The position numbers and the translations under genes are program-made. A stretch of DNA of 64,000 nt, from positions 1-64,000 of the forward strand of contig JAANYP010004670.1 in the NCBI GenBank assembly GCA_020465985.1, written 5' to 3'. Numbering within the stretch: the stretch's first letter is position 1; each line of letters opens with the position of its first letter. This DNA is from Centrapalus pauciflorus. Taxonomy: Eukaryota; Streptophyta; Magnoliopsida; Asterales; Asteraceae. Below, piece by piece: positions 44,930 through 54,895 of the stretch. The notes under the pieces are model-generated. The model saw nothing but the letters and a program-made list of their open reading frames with translations, was not told the origin of the DNA and made no database searches.

Positions 44930-45275
44930 TTGATTTTTATTTTTATCAACTCAATATGCTAATTTAAGGGGGAGACACTGTTCCATTGAAAATTTGCACA
45001 AATTTACACTAACAGCATGAGTCTTTTCTCATGCTGCTAGTTCATTTTCTCGGACTGCTAGTTATTTTCACTTGATCTGTCAAAGTGTGCAGGGTATTTA
45101 GGTAATTTTCAAATGTGTGCGCGGGACCTAACCTTTTCGAAACCTTTAAAGGTCCCAGTTTCGTTCAGTTGTAACTACCAGTTACATATTCTTCTTCCAC
45201 GGCCTTCTGCTTTCTCTCTGAACGATACACACATTCTCTTCAAACCCTAAACCCTAAACCGTCGTTTCTTGATCA
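44930..45275 (+). other. pol-aORF spacer of B with internal purine tract, hairpin and telo-box
   Basis: It holds the internal tract AAGGGGGAGA at 44966-44975, the actaacagcatgag/ctcatgctgctagt hairpin at 45008-45041, and AAACCCTAA repeats at 45242-45260. All three are positioned as in A. The second direct copy of the hairpin arm is mutated here. Confidence 0.75.
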
Positions 45276-48086
45276 ATGGAGTTCGTAAAAGAACACAACT
45301 GCCTCCCATACACCCTGAAACACACTGACCTTGAACCGTTCCATGAGATGATGGACTTCCTCAGGCACTCCCATATCCACTATGCCCTCAATATCAACCC
45401 CACTATATACATATCTCATATTGAGCAATTCTGGAATCATGCCTATGTTCAAACCATCAATGGAGTGCCTACCCTGACTTCCAAAATCGATGGTACTACC
45501 ATCAATATCACCGAGGAGTCCATCAGACATCATCTGCATCTTCAAGATGCCACAGGTATAAAAGACCTATCTCTTACTGCTTTACACTTTGGTCTTCAAA
45601 ATATCGGATATAGGGGCCCTGCTGATTCTTTTACTTTCTTGAAAGCACACTTTTCTCCTAAATGGAAATATCTTGTGCATATTATTCAGCAATGCTTAAG
45701 CCCCAAAAGAACTGGTTGGTCCGAATTTTCTTCAAATATTGCCACTGCCTTAGTGTGCTTTTCTACTGGCCAACAGTTCAATTTTTCAAATATGATCTTT
45801 CAAGGAATGTTAAGGCATCATTCCTTGAAGCATGGGAAATTTTTGATGTATCCTCGATTTTTGGCAAAAATAATTGCACACACCTGCACCACTTCTTCAA
45901 ATTTACATAAGAGGATATATGTTTCCCATAGGCACTCACTATCTTCAATCAAAAGGTTGATAAAGCCAAGTGCCAATTTTGTTAGTATTGATGCTCCATT
46001 GCCCTCTGCAATGATGAACATCATCACAAGAAACAGAGGAGAGGGGCCTGAGCAGACACAGCCCAACATTACTGCTTCAACCCCAGGACCCGAACCCACT
46101 CCTCATGATACAGATATTACCTCTGATCCTTTTGAACAGCCCATACGCCCACTAAAATACTTATATAAAAGGAAAAGGGGACGAGGAGCTCCTTCCTCCT
46201 CCTCCCATAGACAAGAGCCATATATCCCTGTGCAGGAGGATCCTTCTGCACAGAATATCCAAAGGGAACCAATTGAGGACACTCCCAACCTCAATCAGGA
46301 GGTGAACATCTCTTCTGAGACTGTTCATATGGGTTTTGTGGCTGGCACTACTGATGTCTCTGCACAAGGGGCACAGGACAGGGCCAACATCTCTAAGACC
46401 ACACCCATGGCAACAGCAAGTGTGCAAACACGAGCTGGAAGTCCCCAGTACCAAGAAAAGAGGGGCCCAGAGGTTTCTACTTCTGGTGTTAATGTCAGTG
46501 ATAGACCACAAACACCCCTGGTGTTTTCTGATCTTGAGACTAGCCTGCAACTGATGCTCTTAACGGATCCAAAGCTGAAACCTGTTGTAACAATGTTGGA
46601 ATACCAAATGTCCATCATTGCTGCACAGGGGGCACAAATTCATGCACTCAAACAGGCAGAAGCTGCTCACAATCAGAAACTGGCTAATCTACACAAAGGG
46701 TTTACTCTTTGTGGAAATAAGCTCATCAAACTAGAGCAGTTGATTCAAACCCATGTGGCAAAGGTTGTAGGTCCTTCTGACCAAACCAATGCTTCCAAAA
46801 AGGGGGAGAATCAGGAAGTTCCTGAACCAGTCCAAGCAGCTCCAACACCAACAGTCCAAGCAGCATCAACAGCTCCATCTTCTAGGCTAGCAGTCCCAAC
46901 AGCTTCTCAAGCTGTTAGCCTAGAAACTCAAGCTGCTTCTACAAGAGCAACTGGAGTTGTTATTAGAGAAGGCAGTCAAGCTCCATCCAGTTCAGTCCAA
47001 GCTGCATCTTCTGCTACAAAAGATAAGGGCAAGGGTATTCTCATTGAGTCTCCAAAGCACAAATTTTCTTCCAGAGAAGCCCAGATTGCCTTTGATGCTG
47101 AGATTGCCAGAAAGTTAGCAGAAGAACAAGATCAGGCCTTAGACCAGCAAACCCATGCCCCAATGCAAGATGATGAAACCTTAGGAGATTACCTAAGAGG
47201 GTTTGTGGTTAAGCAAGGTGAAAGGAAGAGGAAGATGCCAACTGGGCATACCAAGGCTGAAAATAGAAGATTCTTGATCAATTTTGCCGTTGCAGCAGAC
47301 ATTCCAAAGAAAATTGCTCAGTCCATGAGTACTGAAAGGCTGCAGGAAATACATGATAAAGAAATGGAGAAAAGAAAGAAAACAAGAGTCTCTTCAGCAG
47401 TTCAGCCAGTACCAAAAGTTCAACCGTCCCAATCAGTCCAACCATCAACATTACCAGTCCATCCTGAAGCTGCCAATGCACCTGCTCCCACTAAGAAACC
47501 AGTCCAACCTGAAGCTGCCAATGCACCTGCTCCTACTGATCAACCTACTGTTTCTGTTCCATCATCTGTTAAGAGGGTGATCTTTCAGCACCATTTGCAA
47601 AAGGCTATGGAGATAGAAAAGTTGCTTGATCAACATGACTTCACAAAGCCAGAAATCAACTACTGGTTTGCTAAGTCATTGGATGAAAGGAACTTAAGGG
47701 TCAAGTTTGTGATAAGGAGAGAATCTGGACCAGAAGAGGAGTTTGATACATTCTGGCAGATGGTTCATAAGCTGACCAGGGATGAGCTGATTAAGATGTA
47801 TCACATAGGATCTGTTTCTCAAGTTAGATCTGATCTTCCACAAGTAAAACAACTTATCAGAGATCTAAGTTCAGTTGCTGATCCTGAATTTGCAAGAAAA
47901 GAAGTGGAAGATGCTGAGAAGAAAGGGAAACAGATCAAGGAAGTTCATATTTTTGTCAAATCCAGAACTTACAGAGTCACATTCAAAGATGGATTTGGTA
48001 TTTTCTTCAATCTCGAGTTCTATAATTTTTCAAAAGATATGCTGCTCCAAATAAAATCAGTTAGGATATCTTGTGATAAAGAATAG
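45276..48086 (+). CDS. aORF of element B, open for 936 codons (function unknown)
   Basis: This is the longest intact copy of the extra gene. Residues 1-240 form a conserved globular part (MMDFLRHSHIHYALNINP, KWKYLVHIIQQCLSPKRTGW, FSSNIATALVCFSTGQQFNF, FLMYPRFLAKII), shared at a distance with the aORFs of C and D. Residues of about 255-480 are Pro/Ser/Thr-rich. A helical stretch (about 440-500) and a Ser/Ala/Pro/Gln-rich linker follow, the latter containing the sequence encoded by the 44-nt palindrome (46881-46924). The C-terminal ~190 residues are globular and end ISCDKE at TAG 48084-48086, where A has Glu and 17 more codons. I see no signal peptide, membrane span or catalytic motif. An env-like or movement role is only speculation. 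Confidence 0.85.
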   Translation: MEFVKEHNCLPYTLKHTDLEPFHEMMDFLRHSHIHYALNINPTIYISHIEQFWNHAYVQTINGVPTLTSKIDGTTINITEESIRHHLHLQDATGIKDLSLTALHFGLQNIGYRGPADSFTFLKAHFSPKWKYLVHIIQQCLSPKRTGWSEFSSNIATALVCFSTGQQFNFSNMIFQGMLRHHSLKHGKFLMYPRFLAKIIAHTCTTSSNLHKRIYVSHRHSLSSIKRLIKPSANFVSIDAPLPSAMMNIITRNRGEGPEQTQPNITASTPGPEPTPHDTDITSDPFEQPIRPLKYLYKRKRGRGAPSSSSHRQEPYIPVQEDPSAQNIQREPIEDTPNLNQEVNISSETVHMGFVAGTTDVSAQGAQDRANISKTTPMATASVQTRAGSPQYQEKRGPEVSTSGVNVSDRPQTPLVFSDLETSLQLMLLTDPKLKPVVTMLEYQMSIIAAQGAQIHALKQAEAAHNQKLANLHKGFTLCGNKLIKLEQLIQTHVAKVVGPSDQTNASKKGENQEVPEPVQAAPTPTVQAASTAPSSRLAVPTASQAVSLETQAASTRATGVVIREGSQAPSSSVQAASSATKDKGKGILIESPKHKFSSREAQIAFDAEIARKLAEEQDQALDQQTHAPMQDDETLGDYLRGFVVKQGERKRKMPTGHTKAENRRFLINFAVAADIPKKIAQSMSTERLQEIHDKEMEKRKKTRVSSAVQPVPKVQPSQSVQPSTLPVHPEAANAPAPTKKPVQPEAANAPAPTDQPTVSVPSSVKRVIFQHHLQKAMEIEKLLDQHDFTKPEINYWFAKSLDERNLRVKFVIRRESGPEEEFDTFWQMVHKLTRDELIKMYHIGSVSQVRSDLPQVKQLIRDLSSVADPEFARKEVEDAEKKGKQIKEVHIFVKSRTYRVTFKDGFGIFFNLEFYNFSKDMLLQIKSVRISCDKE

Positions 48087-48238
48087 ATGAAGAGAGAATT
48101 TTTGAAGGCTGTAGATCAAAAGCTTGCACAGTTGTAAGTTTTTGAAAGCCTTGGTTTGTAAATAACAGTTTACTTTTTCATTTCCTTATTTGTATAGAAC
48201 TTAAAGTCATGTATAAAGAATTTAAGTTAGGGGGAGAT
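48087..48238 (+). other. 3' untranslated segment with polypurine tract (48229-48237), element B
   Basis: It contains the stranded last codons of the aORF, then AT-rich sequence and AGGGGGAGA one base before the LTR. Confidence 0.9.
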
Positions 48239-48917
48239 TGTTGGGAAATAGTTTAAGTATACTCAAACTGTTAGTTTAGGCTTCTCAGACTGTTAGTAGA
48301 TTTTCTATGTAAGTACAAAGTTCATGCTGCTAGTTGAAGAAACTCGAGCTGCCAGTGTAAAAGTTCAAGCTGCCAGAGCAAAACAACTCAAGCTGCTCAG
48401 TTTATGTTGTCAAGTCATTCAAGCTGCTCAACAGTTTTATAAACAGAATGTGCTGATTTTCAGGGAAGATATCTACAAGAAGATTCCAGCATATCTACTA
48501 TCAGAGAAGTCATAGTCCTTCAAGGAAACACGTCCATAAAGCAATATAAATACATAGAATAGGTCTTTCTATTGTATAAGAGTTTCTGCATATTTTGAGT
48601 CTGTAATTGCTTTATTGTCAAGTTTTCTTAAGCCTCTAAGGTTGTAAAACCCTAAGAACAGTCTGTGTTCTTCGTCTAATCAAAACAGATTAGAGGTGAT
48701 TGTAATCAGTAAATTCAGCAATACAAACAGTCTTGATTACTTCTTATGTTTTATGCTATTATTGATTCTGAAAGTTTTTGTCAAAATAATTAAGTGTTAT
48801 TCCGCAAACTTCTTAATTAAACTTTGATTCAAAGCAAGATTATTGATTTATACTCTGATAAATTCAAATCAGTTAATCTTGGTTATTCATAATTTTCATA
48901 ATTTTTAGATCCTGACA
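48239..48917 (+). repeat. 3' LTR of element B
   Basis: 679 bp, about four differences from 38228-38906. The TATA box is at 48545-48552. It is followed by target duplication tattc (48918-48922). Confidence 0.97.
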
Positions 48918-48922
48918 TATTC

Positions 48923-49321
48923 GTGTAGTATTCTCCGAGATCTTCCTAACGGTATATATATCTTGATAATCGGACGGTCGGTTTGGAAGAAATTTTAGAG
49001 AGAAGGTAGAGAGAGAGTAGAGAGAGAAAGTTAGAGAGAGAGAGTAGAGAGAGAGAGAGAATCTGAATTTTTGAATATAAATCACGTTTATATACTTCAT
49101 CTAGTTATATTTGCTAGCTAACCTACTTTCATTTTTGTATATTATATCTCTTTTATTTAATTTTCTTTAATAATTTATTAATTCATAAATATAAATATTT
49201 ATATAATTTAATTAAATATTTCATTACTTAATTAAATTATAATTCAAATAATGTAACATTATTACATTATCGGCTCAAAATATTACTGAATTTATGACTA
49301 TTTCAAAATTAGGTTGTTACA
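48923..49321 (-). repeat. 5' LTR of G2, upstream part (right of B)
   Basis: It continues the G2 LTR, with the (GA)n block and TATA-like site, to its terminus TGTAACAACC on the minus strand. The G2 target duplication aaata follows at 49322-49326. Confidence 0.95.
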
Positions 49322-52116
49322 AAATACCCATCTCTCCTTTCAGGTGACTTAAGTGTTTGATTGAGAACCTGTTATGAAGCTGAGTGATTTAAATTAACTC
49401 TTGGCCTTTGGGTAGGCACTTGCTATTGAGACCTTGAATAATTTCTATTATAGGGCATTTTAGATTGATATCCCTGGGCTCTTCCTGGTGTCTGTTGTTT
49501 TAGAGGGGTGTGAGACCTAACTGGAGTGTAAGTTCTTCTAGGTGTTGTACTCCTATAAGATTGTTGTGGTCCTGACTTAGACTGATTAGGAACTCTATTA
49601 GGAGAATTTCTTCTAACCACTTCATTTGGTCAAACCGACACCGGTACTTGTCTAACAGCGGTCCTAGGTGTTGCAATCACATTCTTCTCAGTGTGTTGAG
49701 AACCACTTGTGCTAGCAACACTAGATACTGGTTTTTGTTGTTCTGGCTTTCCTACAACAGGTCTAGACTCTGGTTTAGAGGGTGTAGACGCCACCTTCTT
49801 GTATGGACAGCTAGACGCAACATGTCCCTTCTCATGACATCTAAAGCAAGACATCTTATCAATCTGCTTCTTATAGGTGCCCTTTGACTTTGGTGTCTCA
49901 CTAGTGTTATTTTCTTTCTTTTCAACTATAGTGACTACTTCCTCTTGTTGATTATTAATTTCAGGCTTAGTCTCTCCTAGATTTTGGTCATAGAAGACTG
50001 CACAACCTTGATCTTCTTACTCTTAGAGTTAGTAGTAGAATCCTTAGTTGTTTTGTACTTATCAGATTTAGTTTCAGTTGTTACCTTTGACTCGACTGTT
50101 TCATCAGTTTTATCTTGAGGTTGAGACACATAGTTATTGTTGAGAGGAGGAGGACTCTCTTGATAACCTAATCCTACTGGTTTCTTAGACTGTCGTTGAG
50201 CATCTAAGATTTTTCCTAGATTTAGTGACGAGTTCCTAAACTTTTCCAACTTACTATTTACATCAGCAACTTTAACTTTTGAATCTGCTACCTCAACCTC
50301 CTTAATTGTAAGTTCTTTGGTTAAAGCCTCAACATGCTCTTACATAAGTTCTATCCTGACACATTGTTCACTTAATTTGTCTTCTGGAACTATAGTATCT
50401 TGAGCATCTGCTTTCAGCTTATTCCTAAGATCTTCCTTAATATCTAAGAGACTAGCATTATCTGATTTCAGTGATTGGATTTGAGCAGTTAAGTTATTAT
50501 GTGTTTCTAAAACTAAGTTCAACCTATCATTCGAAGTAGCACATAAAACACATAAGTCACGAAATGTAAAAGAGTTTAGAATTACCATTTTGTGATCCGA
50601 TTCCATGTTCGCCATTTATGCAGCAAACTCCAGAATGGTCTGATCATCTGACTTCTCCACTAACAGAGGACTTGTATCATTCTGCTTGGTGTCCTCTACC
50701 ACTTCTTCTGCTCCAACATCCTTAGTCTCTGTTACTTCAGCCATGAAGGCTCTAGCATTTTTCTCCGGTTGAGTACTCCAATCGTACGTTCCATCCATCT
50801 GTCTATCAGATGTCACATTAGTTAACAGACCAGCGATGTTAGCTTGATTACCTGAACTACCAGACTGATATCTTCCCTGAGATTGAATCTGATAGGTTTC
50901 AACTTTGGGTCGTTCACACTCTCGTGCGAAGTGTCCTAATCCTTGACAATTATAGCACTTAACCTTGGATTTGTCGAACCCAACCTTGTTGTTGCCTACG
51001 CTCAGATTTCTCCCTATTCTTTTCATGAACCGCTTCACTCTCTGAGTCACCATGCCCAGTTGCCATTGAAGGTCCACTTCCTCCAAGTCATCAGAATCCA
51101 CCTGATCGTAGTCTTCATCCCATAGCGCATGATCGTTTATCTTCCCTTGAACGCAATTGCCGTACGTGGCGACAAATGAAGCCAAAAGATTTAGATGATC
51201 TTCAGCTGATTTTGCGCTCATTGGCATCCTTGTGTATCCTTGTGACGTATATGCTGACTGAGTTGGCTTTTCTTCCGGTTTCGAAAACCCTAACAACGCC
51301 CTACTACTCGATTATTCTACAGCTATTGGAATTGATTCTTCTCCTGAGAAGAAAGTTGTGGCTCCCGACTTCATATCACCCAATCGATGGTTTTGTCTTT
51401 CTAAAATACATTTCAAGATCTTGAACCTGCTCAACCTCCCGTTCTTTTTTCTGTATTTTGAAAGTATACGCCCTCAGCGTTCCAACTACTCCTTCAAGAG
51501 TGAGAGTCTCGAATTTCTCTTCATCATGCTTAATTAAAGCGGTGTACATTTCCCATCTGGCCGGTAAAGCATCTAGAAGCTTTTCAATCTTCTCAGTATC
51601 TTGATAAACAACATTGTGATCGTCAAGCTCTGTTAACAGGTGAAAAAATCTCGTAATTGTCTCATCAAGTGTCTCGTTCTTCAGAGCCTTGAAAATTGCA
51701 AATTGTTGTTTCAGCATCTCCATCCTACTCTTGCTAACCCGTGGATTTCCCTCACACCTTTTCTCTAGAGCATCCCATAGCTCTTTAGCAGTGCTATGAT
51801 TTCTCATGGTGTGTAGAATTTCTTGAGGTAACGCCATTTGGATAATCGAGAAAGCTCGGTTCTCGACCTCATAAAGTTTCTTATCATCATCCTACATATT
51901 TTGAAAAGTTAAGACTCATAGACGGCCTTCTAACTCTTGCGTAGGTGGCACATATCCCTCATCGATACAAATCTGCATGCGCATATCGTTGAAACGAGCA
52001 AAATCGGCGAACCTATCCTTCCACCAATACTAGTCTTCCAACCTCATCAACTATGGTGGAGAATTTGCCTTGTCGACCTCATGATCCATTTCAATGAACT
52101 TCTGCAAGTTTGACAT
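49322..52116 (-). pseudogene. gag: Gag polyprotein of element F, degenerate
   Basis: ATG at 52116 (MSNLQKFIEMDHEVD) matches the start of C gag. Two early TAG codons and two more stops near 51890-51930 follow. The capsid-like core (51376-51837, ALEKRCEGNPRVSKSRMEML, QQFAIFKAL) is in one frame. A frameshift near 51300-51376 leads to the part with CCHC CYNCQGLGHFAREC (near 50930-50970) and an acidic stretch. Then come the coiled-coil part (50340-50615, 49977-50249) and the second knuckle CFRCHEKGHVASSC (near 49810-49850). The tail (SPNRVPNQSKSGPQQ) reaches the G2 insertion. Codons shared with C helped to identify the nonsense mutations of C. Confidence 0.87.
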
Positions 52117-52637
52117 CCTATCCAAACTTGTTGTTCCCAAACTTAATTAATTTAATCTGAAATTAATTTAATTTAAACTCCTTCGAACTTAGGTAAGTTC
52201 GAATTAATTTAATACTAAATTCGTTTGAATTTAAATTCGAATTTATGTAAGTTCGAAATGAACAAGTTCGACTGACTAACAACTTCGAAAGTCCTGACAA
52301 ATTCGAATCTCAGCCAAATTCGAAGGAAGCCCTAAATCAAGTTCGAGAGCAGCGTATTTCTGACAAGTTCGAATGAGCCCTAATACCCCCTATGTTCGAG
52401 CGCCGCAAGTTCAAGAAACGGCCAAAAGTTTGATTTTTTCAAGTTTTCATATTAAACCAAGGTTTTTAGGATGAAAAACTATGATTTCGACTGAAACAAT
52501 GAACCAATATGAACTTTCTTCGTTACTTTGCTTGTATAAATCGAAAAACTTATAAAAAATGTGATTTTTCCGTCAAAAAGGCCAATAAACCAAGAATGTT
52601 TAATATGAACGCGAAGAACACGATGAACACCCTTATG
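52117..52637 (-). other. Leader of element F: no gene seen
   Basis: AT-rich and full of aagttcgaa/ttcgaactt words (about 52180-52400), the counterpart of the ttcgagttt-rich leader of C. Confidence 0.7.
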
Positions 52638-52649
52638 GCTCTGATACCA
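52638..52649 (-). other. Primer binding site, initiator Met-tRNA (element F)
   Basis: TGGTATCAGAGC on the minus strand, two bases from the LTR end. Confidence 0.92.
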
Positions 52650-52651
52650 CT

Positions 52652-53212
52652 TGTAAGGTCACCTACCTACGGATCCAATCTTCACGCGACACCGTCCAAC
52701 GAGTGCGAAATCCTCGTTAGTGGCTTAACGGACTAATCACACACACGAAACACGGAGACCAACACGATGATAGACGTAAGAACGGACGTCCTAACACGTG
52801 AATCTCTCCAAAAACACTCTGCTAATCGCACACAAGTTCGTAAGCTCATCACACACGAATTTCTGCAAAGACACTTAATCAAAACTGATTAACTCTTAAT
52901 TATAACCATTACTCTCAAACTTAGGCCTGGACAAGTTCGAGAAGGCCCAAGCCCACGAACTTGTCCACCATAAGTTCGAACTATGGCTTTGAACTTATTC
53001 TAGAACTTGTCTTTGAACTTATTCTAGAACTTATGTTTGAACTTATCTTTGAACTTATGTTTGAACTTAACTTTGAACTTAAGTAAAACATATATACAAT
53101 CAATATCAAACATATACCAAACATATGTATGAATATGCAATTACGAACACTTGGACTATTACAAAATATCATCTATACTTAGACTGCTACCGTCACATAG
53201 GATGCACTAACA
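52652..53212 (-). repeat. 5' LTR of element F
   Basis: On the minus strand it begins TGTTAGTGCATCC and ends GACCTTACA, 561 bp, diverged from the C LTR. It contains the 12-bp minisatellite at 52988-53083 and gacaagttcga/cgaacttgtc inverted arms near 52930-52970, the counterpart of the C palindrome. Confidence 0.9.
52988..53083 (-). repeat. 12-bp minisatellite (eight units) in the F LTR
   Basis: Eight head-to-tail units of tttgaactta(t/a)(g/c/t). Units 2 and 4 read ctagaactt.. so the left half shows a 24-bp higher-order period. The unit resembles the gaactt motif scattered in the F leader. Confidence 0.9.
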
Positions 53213-54360
53213 TATTATAAAAAAAATATAGTGATTATTGATAAAATCAGCTTAGACTGATGATTGCAAATATGGGGAGATTGTTAGGCACAAAAAGGCC
53301 TCAGTCACACCTAATCTAAATCTTAGGTGAGATTTTTTAATCAAATCTGTGTGATGCACTTGAAGGTATAATTTAAGACCTATTAATGCCTTATTGAAAC
53401 CTGAAAAGTGATATGCAATATAAGTCAAAGTTGTTTACCCTGTTGCATTCGTTGCAACTAAGGTAGATTGCCCAAGCTGTTCATTCTGTTGAACAGGCTG
53501 GACATAAACTGTCTACGCTGCTCTATTCTGCTTAGCAGCTTGGACAAATTCTAAGTGTTCTGTTCTTTGTGAACAGAACCTGTTTTTTGTGAACAGACTA
53601 AACACTTTATGGAATATGTTTCCATGTCCTCATGTATTGTTCTAGACTACAAGATCAGTTACAAAGTCAAAGACAAAGTGGAAAAACAGAAGCTGCAAAA
53701 GCTGCCTACGCTGCTATGTTACATGAAGACAAAGGGATATCTAAAATGGGTGACAGACCATTTCTTATATCAAAATGGCCTTATTAGAAGATGAAAGTTG
53801 CAATGTTGACATTCCTCTTTTAGTTAAAGGCTTCTGCAACAGAGACAAAAAGAAAAAGACAAAGATTCTACCACATTAAGACAAGTCTGCTTTATCAGAA
53901 TGTGCCGAAAAGTTGCTTTGTCTTTTTGGAAAGATATCCCACTATCTCCCTGTCAAATGAGGAAGCTTCACTGAGATTCTCAGGAAGAGTATAAAAGGAA
54001 GATTCTAAGGATTGTGAAAAAAGAACACCAGGAGTGAGAAATTTAGATCGCGCATTGAAGTGTGTTTTCCGTGCTTGCAAGTCTGCTTGAATAAAACAGT
54101 AACGTGTGTCCAAGTTGTTCTTGTTCAAGCTGTCCATCTGTGTGTTGTAAAACAGTGAGTTCATCTTAGTGAGTGCATTCATTGTATCTAGTCTGAGTAT
54201 GTCTTAGATTAGTTAAACATTTGTTGTATCTATCATCTCAGCTTGAACCTTTCCGCAGTCAAGCTTGTTTGTAATTAACACTTGTTAATAATATACACAA
54301 ACATTGAGAAAAGAGTATTTAATTTTAATTTGATGTATTCACCCCCCCCCCCCTTCTACA
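53213..54360 (+). mobile_element. 3' end of a copia element H: purine tract and 3' LTR
   Basis: A 69-base internal remnant ends in TATGGGGAGAT (53271-53281). The LTR-like block 53282-54360 (TGTTAGGCA to TTCTACA, 1079 bp) follows. It has a TATA box (tataaaag, 53990-53997) and a run of twelve C (54342-54353) close to its 3' end. No primer site follows, so this is a 3' LTR. The rest of the element was lost on the left, where F begins. Repeated aacaggc/gaacctgtt words resemble those in element D. Confidence 0.7.
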
Positions 54361-54741
54361 GCTTAGAACAATACGCTAAGAGAAACCTTTTGGGACCCTA
54401 CAAAATCTATGAGCTCACCAACTTTATGTTGACATATTTAGAATATTTTTCTCGGGAGCATAAACGCTAAGGAATCATGTTCATGGCACGTTTACAAGAT
54501 CATCAAGTTTTCAGAGTCTTCGGGCATTACAAGCGTTGCGGAGATTACTTTTCGTAACATAAACTTTTGTCATGTATTTTAATCTATGCACTAGATACTT
54601 TGTATTTTGTGATGCTTGTAAACGCTATTTATATTTTCATGCATTTTCGAAAACATCCCATTTAGAGGTCGTTCATTGTGATTATGACTTTGTTTATGCG
54701 ACGTCACACGTCGTTACTAAGAGTGGTAATGGGGTGTGACA
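54361..54741 (-). other. Uncertain LTR-like fragment
   Basis: On the minus strand it begins TGTCACACCCC, a start seen in many plant gypsy LTRs, immediately after the purine-rich end of element D (CAAAGGGGTGAAA). The other end is cut by H. No coding capacity is seen. It may be a gypsy LTR relic, or the diverged LTR of D itself. Confidence 0.35.
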
Positions 54742-54895
54742 TTTCACCCCTTTGAAGGAGAGGGCACATAGCCTTCAACATCAGCACTGCCCAAAGGAAA
54801 CGATCCAACAAGCTTGGCAGCAGCAGGTTTGGTAACAAGTCTAGAACCAACCAGACTATGCACTAAGAAAGCAGATTGTCCTTAACCTCAGCTAA

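Larger units (their letters stand above)
38228..48917 (+). mobile_element. Ty1/copia element B (A/B/E family), complete and very recent
   Basis: The element is 10.7 kb with two 679-bp LTRs that differ at about four positions by eye, perfect target duplications, a primer site and a polypurine tract. Its layout is the same as A. Gag has small indels, pol has a 1-bp deletion, a 176-bp deletion and a nonsense codon, and the aORF is open but 17 codons short. With these lesions it cannot be autonomous. Confidence 0.97.
29246..49321 (-). mobile_element. Ty3/gypsy chromovirus G2 (Tekay-like), recent, carrying nested element B
   Basis: LTRs of about 2.25 kb bound gag-protease-RT, an intron-like gap, RNase H-integrase-chromodomain, and perfect 5-bp target duplications in F. 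By eye the LTRs differ at about a dozen positions plus two short-repeat length changes, so the insertion is recent. B sits in the 5' LTR at 38228-48917. One 5-bp deletion in integrase is the only clear coding lesion. Confidence 0.95.
28980..53212 (-). mobile_element. Ty1/copia element F (C/F family), 3' truncated and split by G2
   Basis: Reading from the right on the minus strand: 5' LTR (52652-53212), primer site, leader, gag, gag/pol boundary, then G2 (29246-49321, target duplication aaata), then a further 266 bases of pol ending at ~28980. The rest of pol, the aORF and the 3' LTR are missing, which suggests illegitimate recombination with G1. Its LTR start TGTTAGTGCATCC and its proteins match C at a distance. 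'tatta' after the LTR (53213-53217) is a possible target duplication without a visible partner. Confidence 0.88.

Noticed and set aside
48873..49100. Minus-strand ORF rich in Ser-Leu
   Set aside because: It is a translation of the (GA)n/(CT)n microsatellite in the G2 LTR.
52981..53172. Minus-strand ORF with a regular Ser-Ser-Lys/Arg-Ile pattern
   Set aside because: It is a translation of the 12-bp minisatellite and not a gene.
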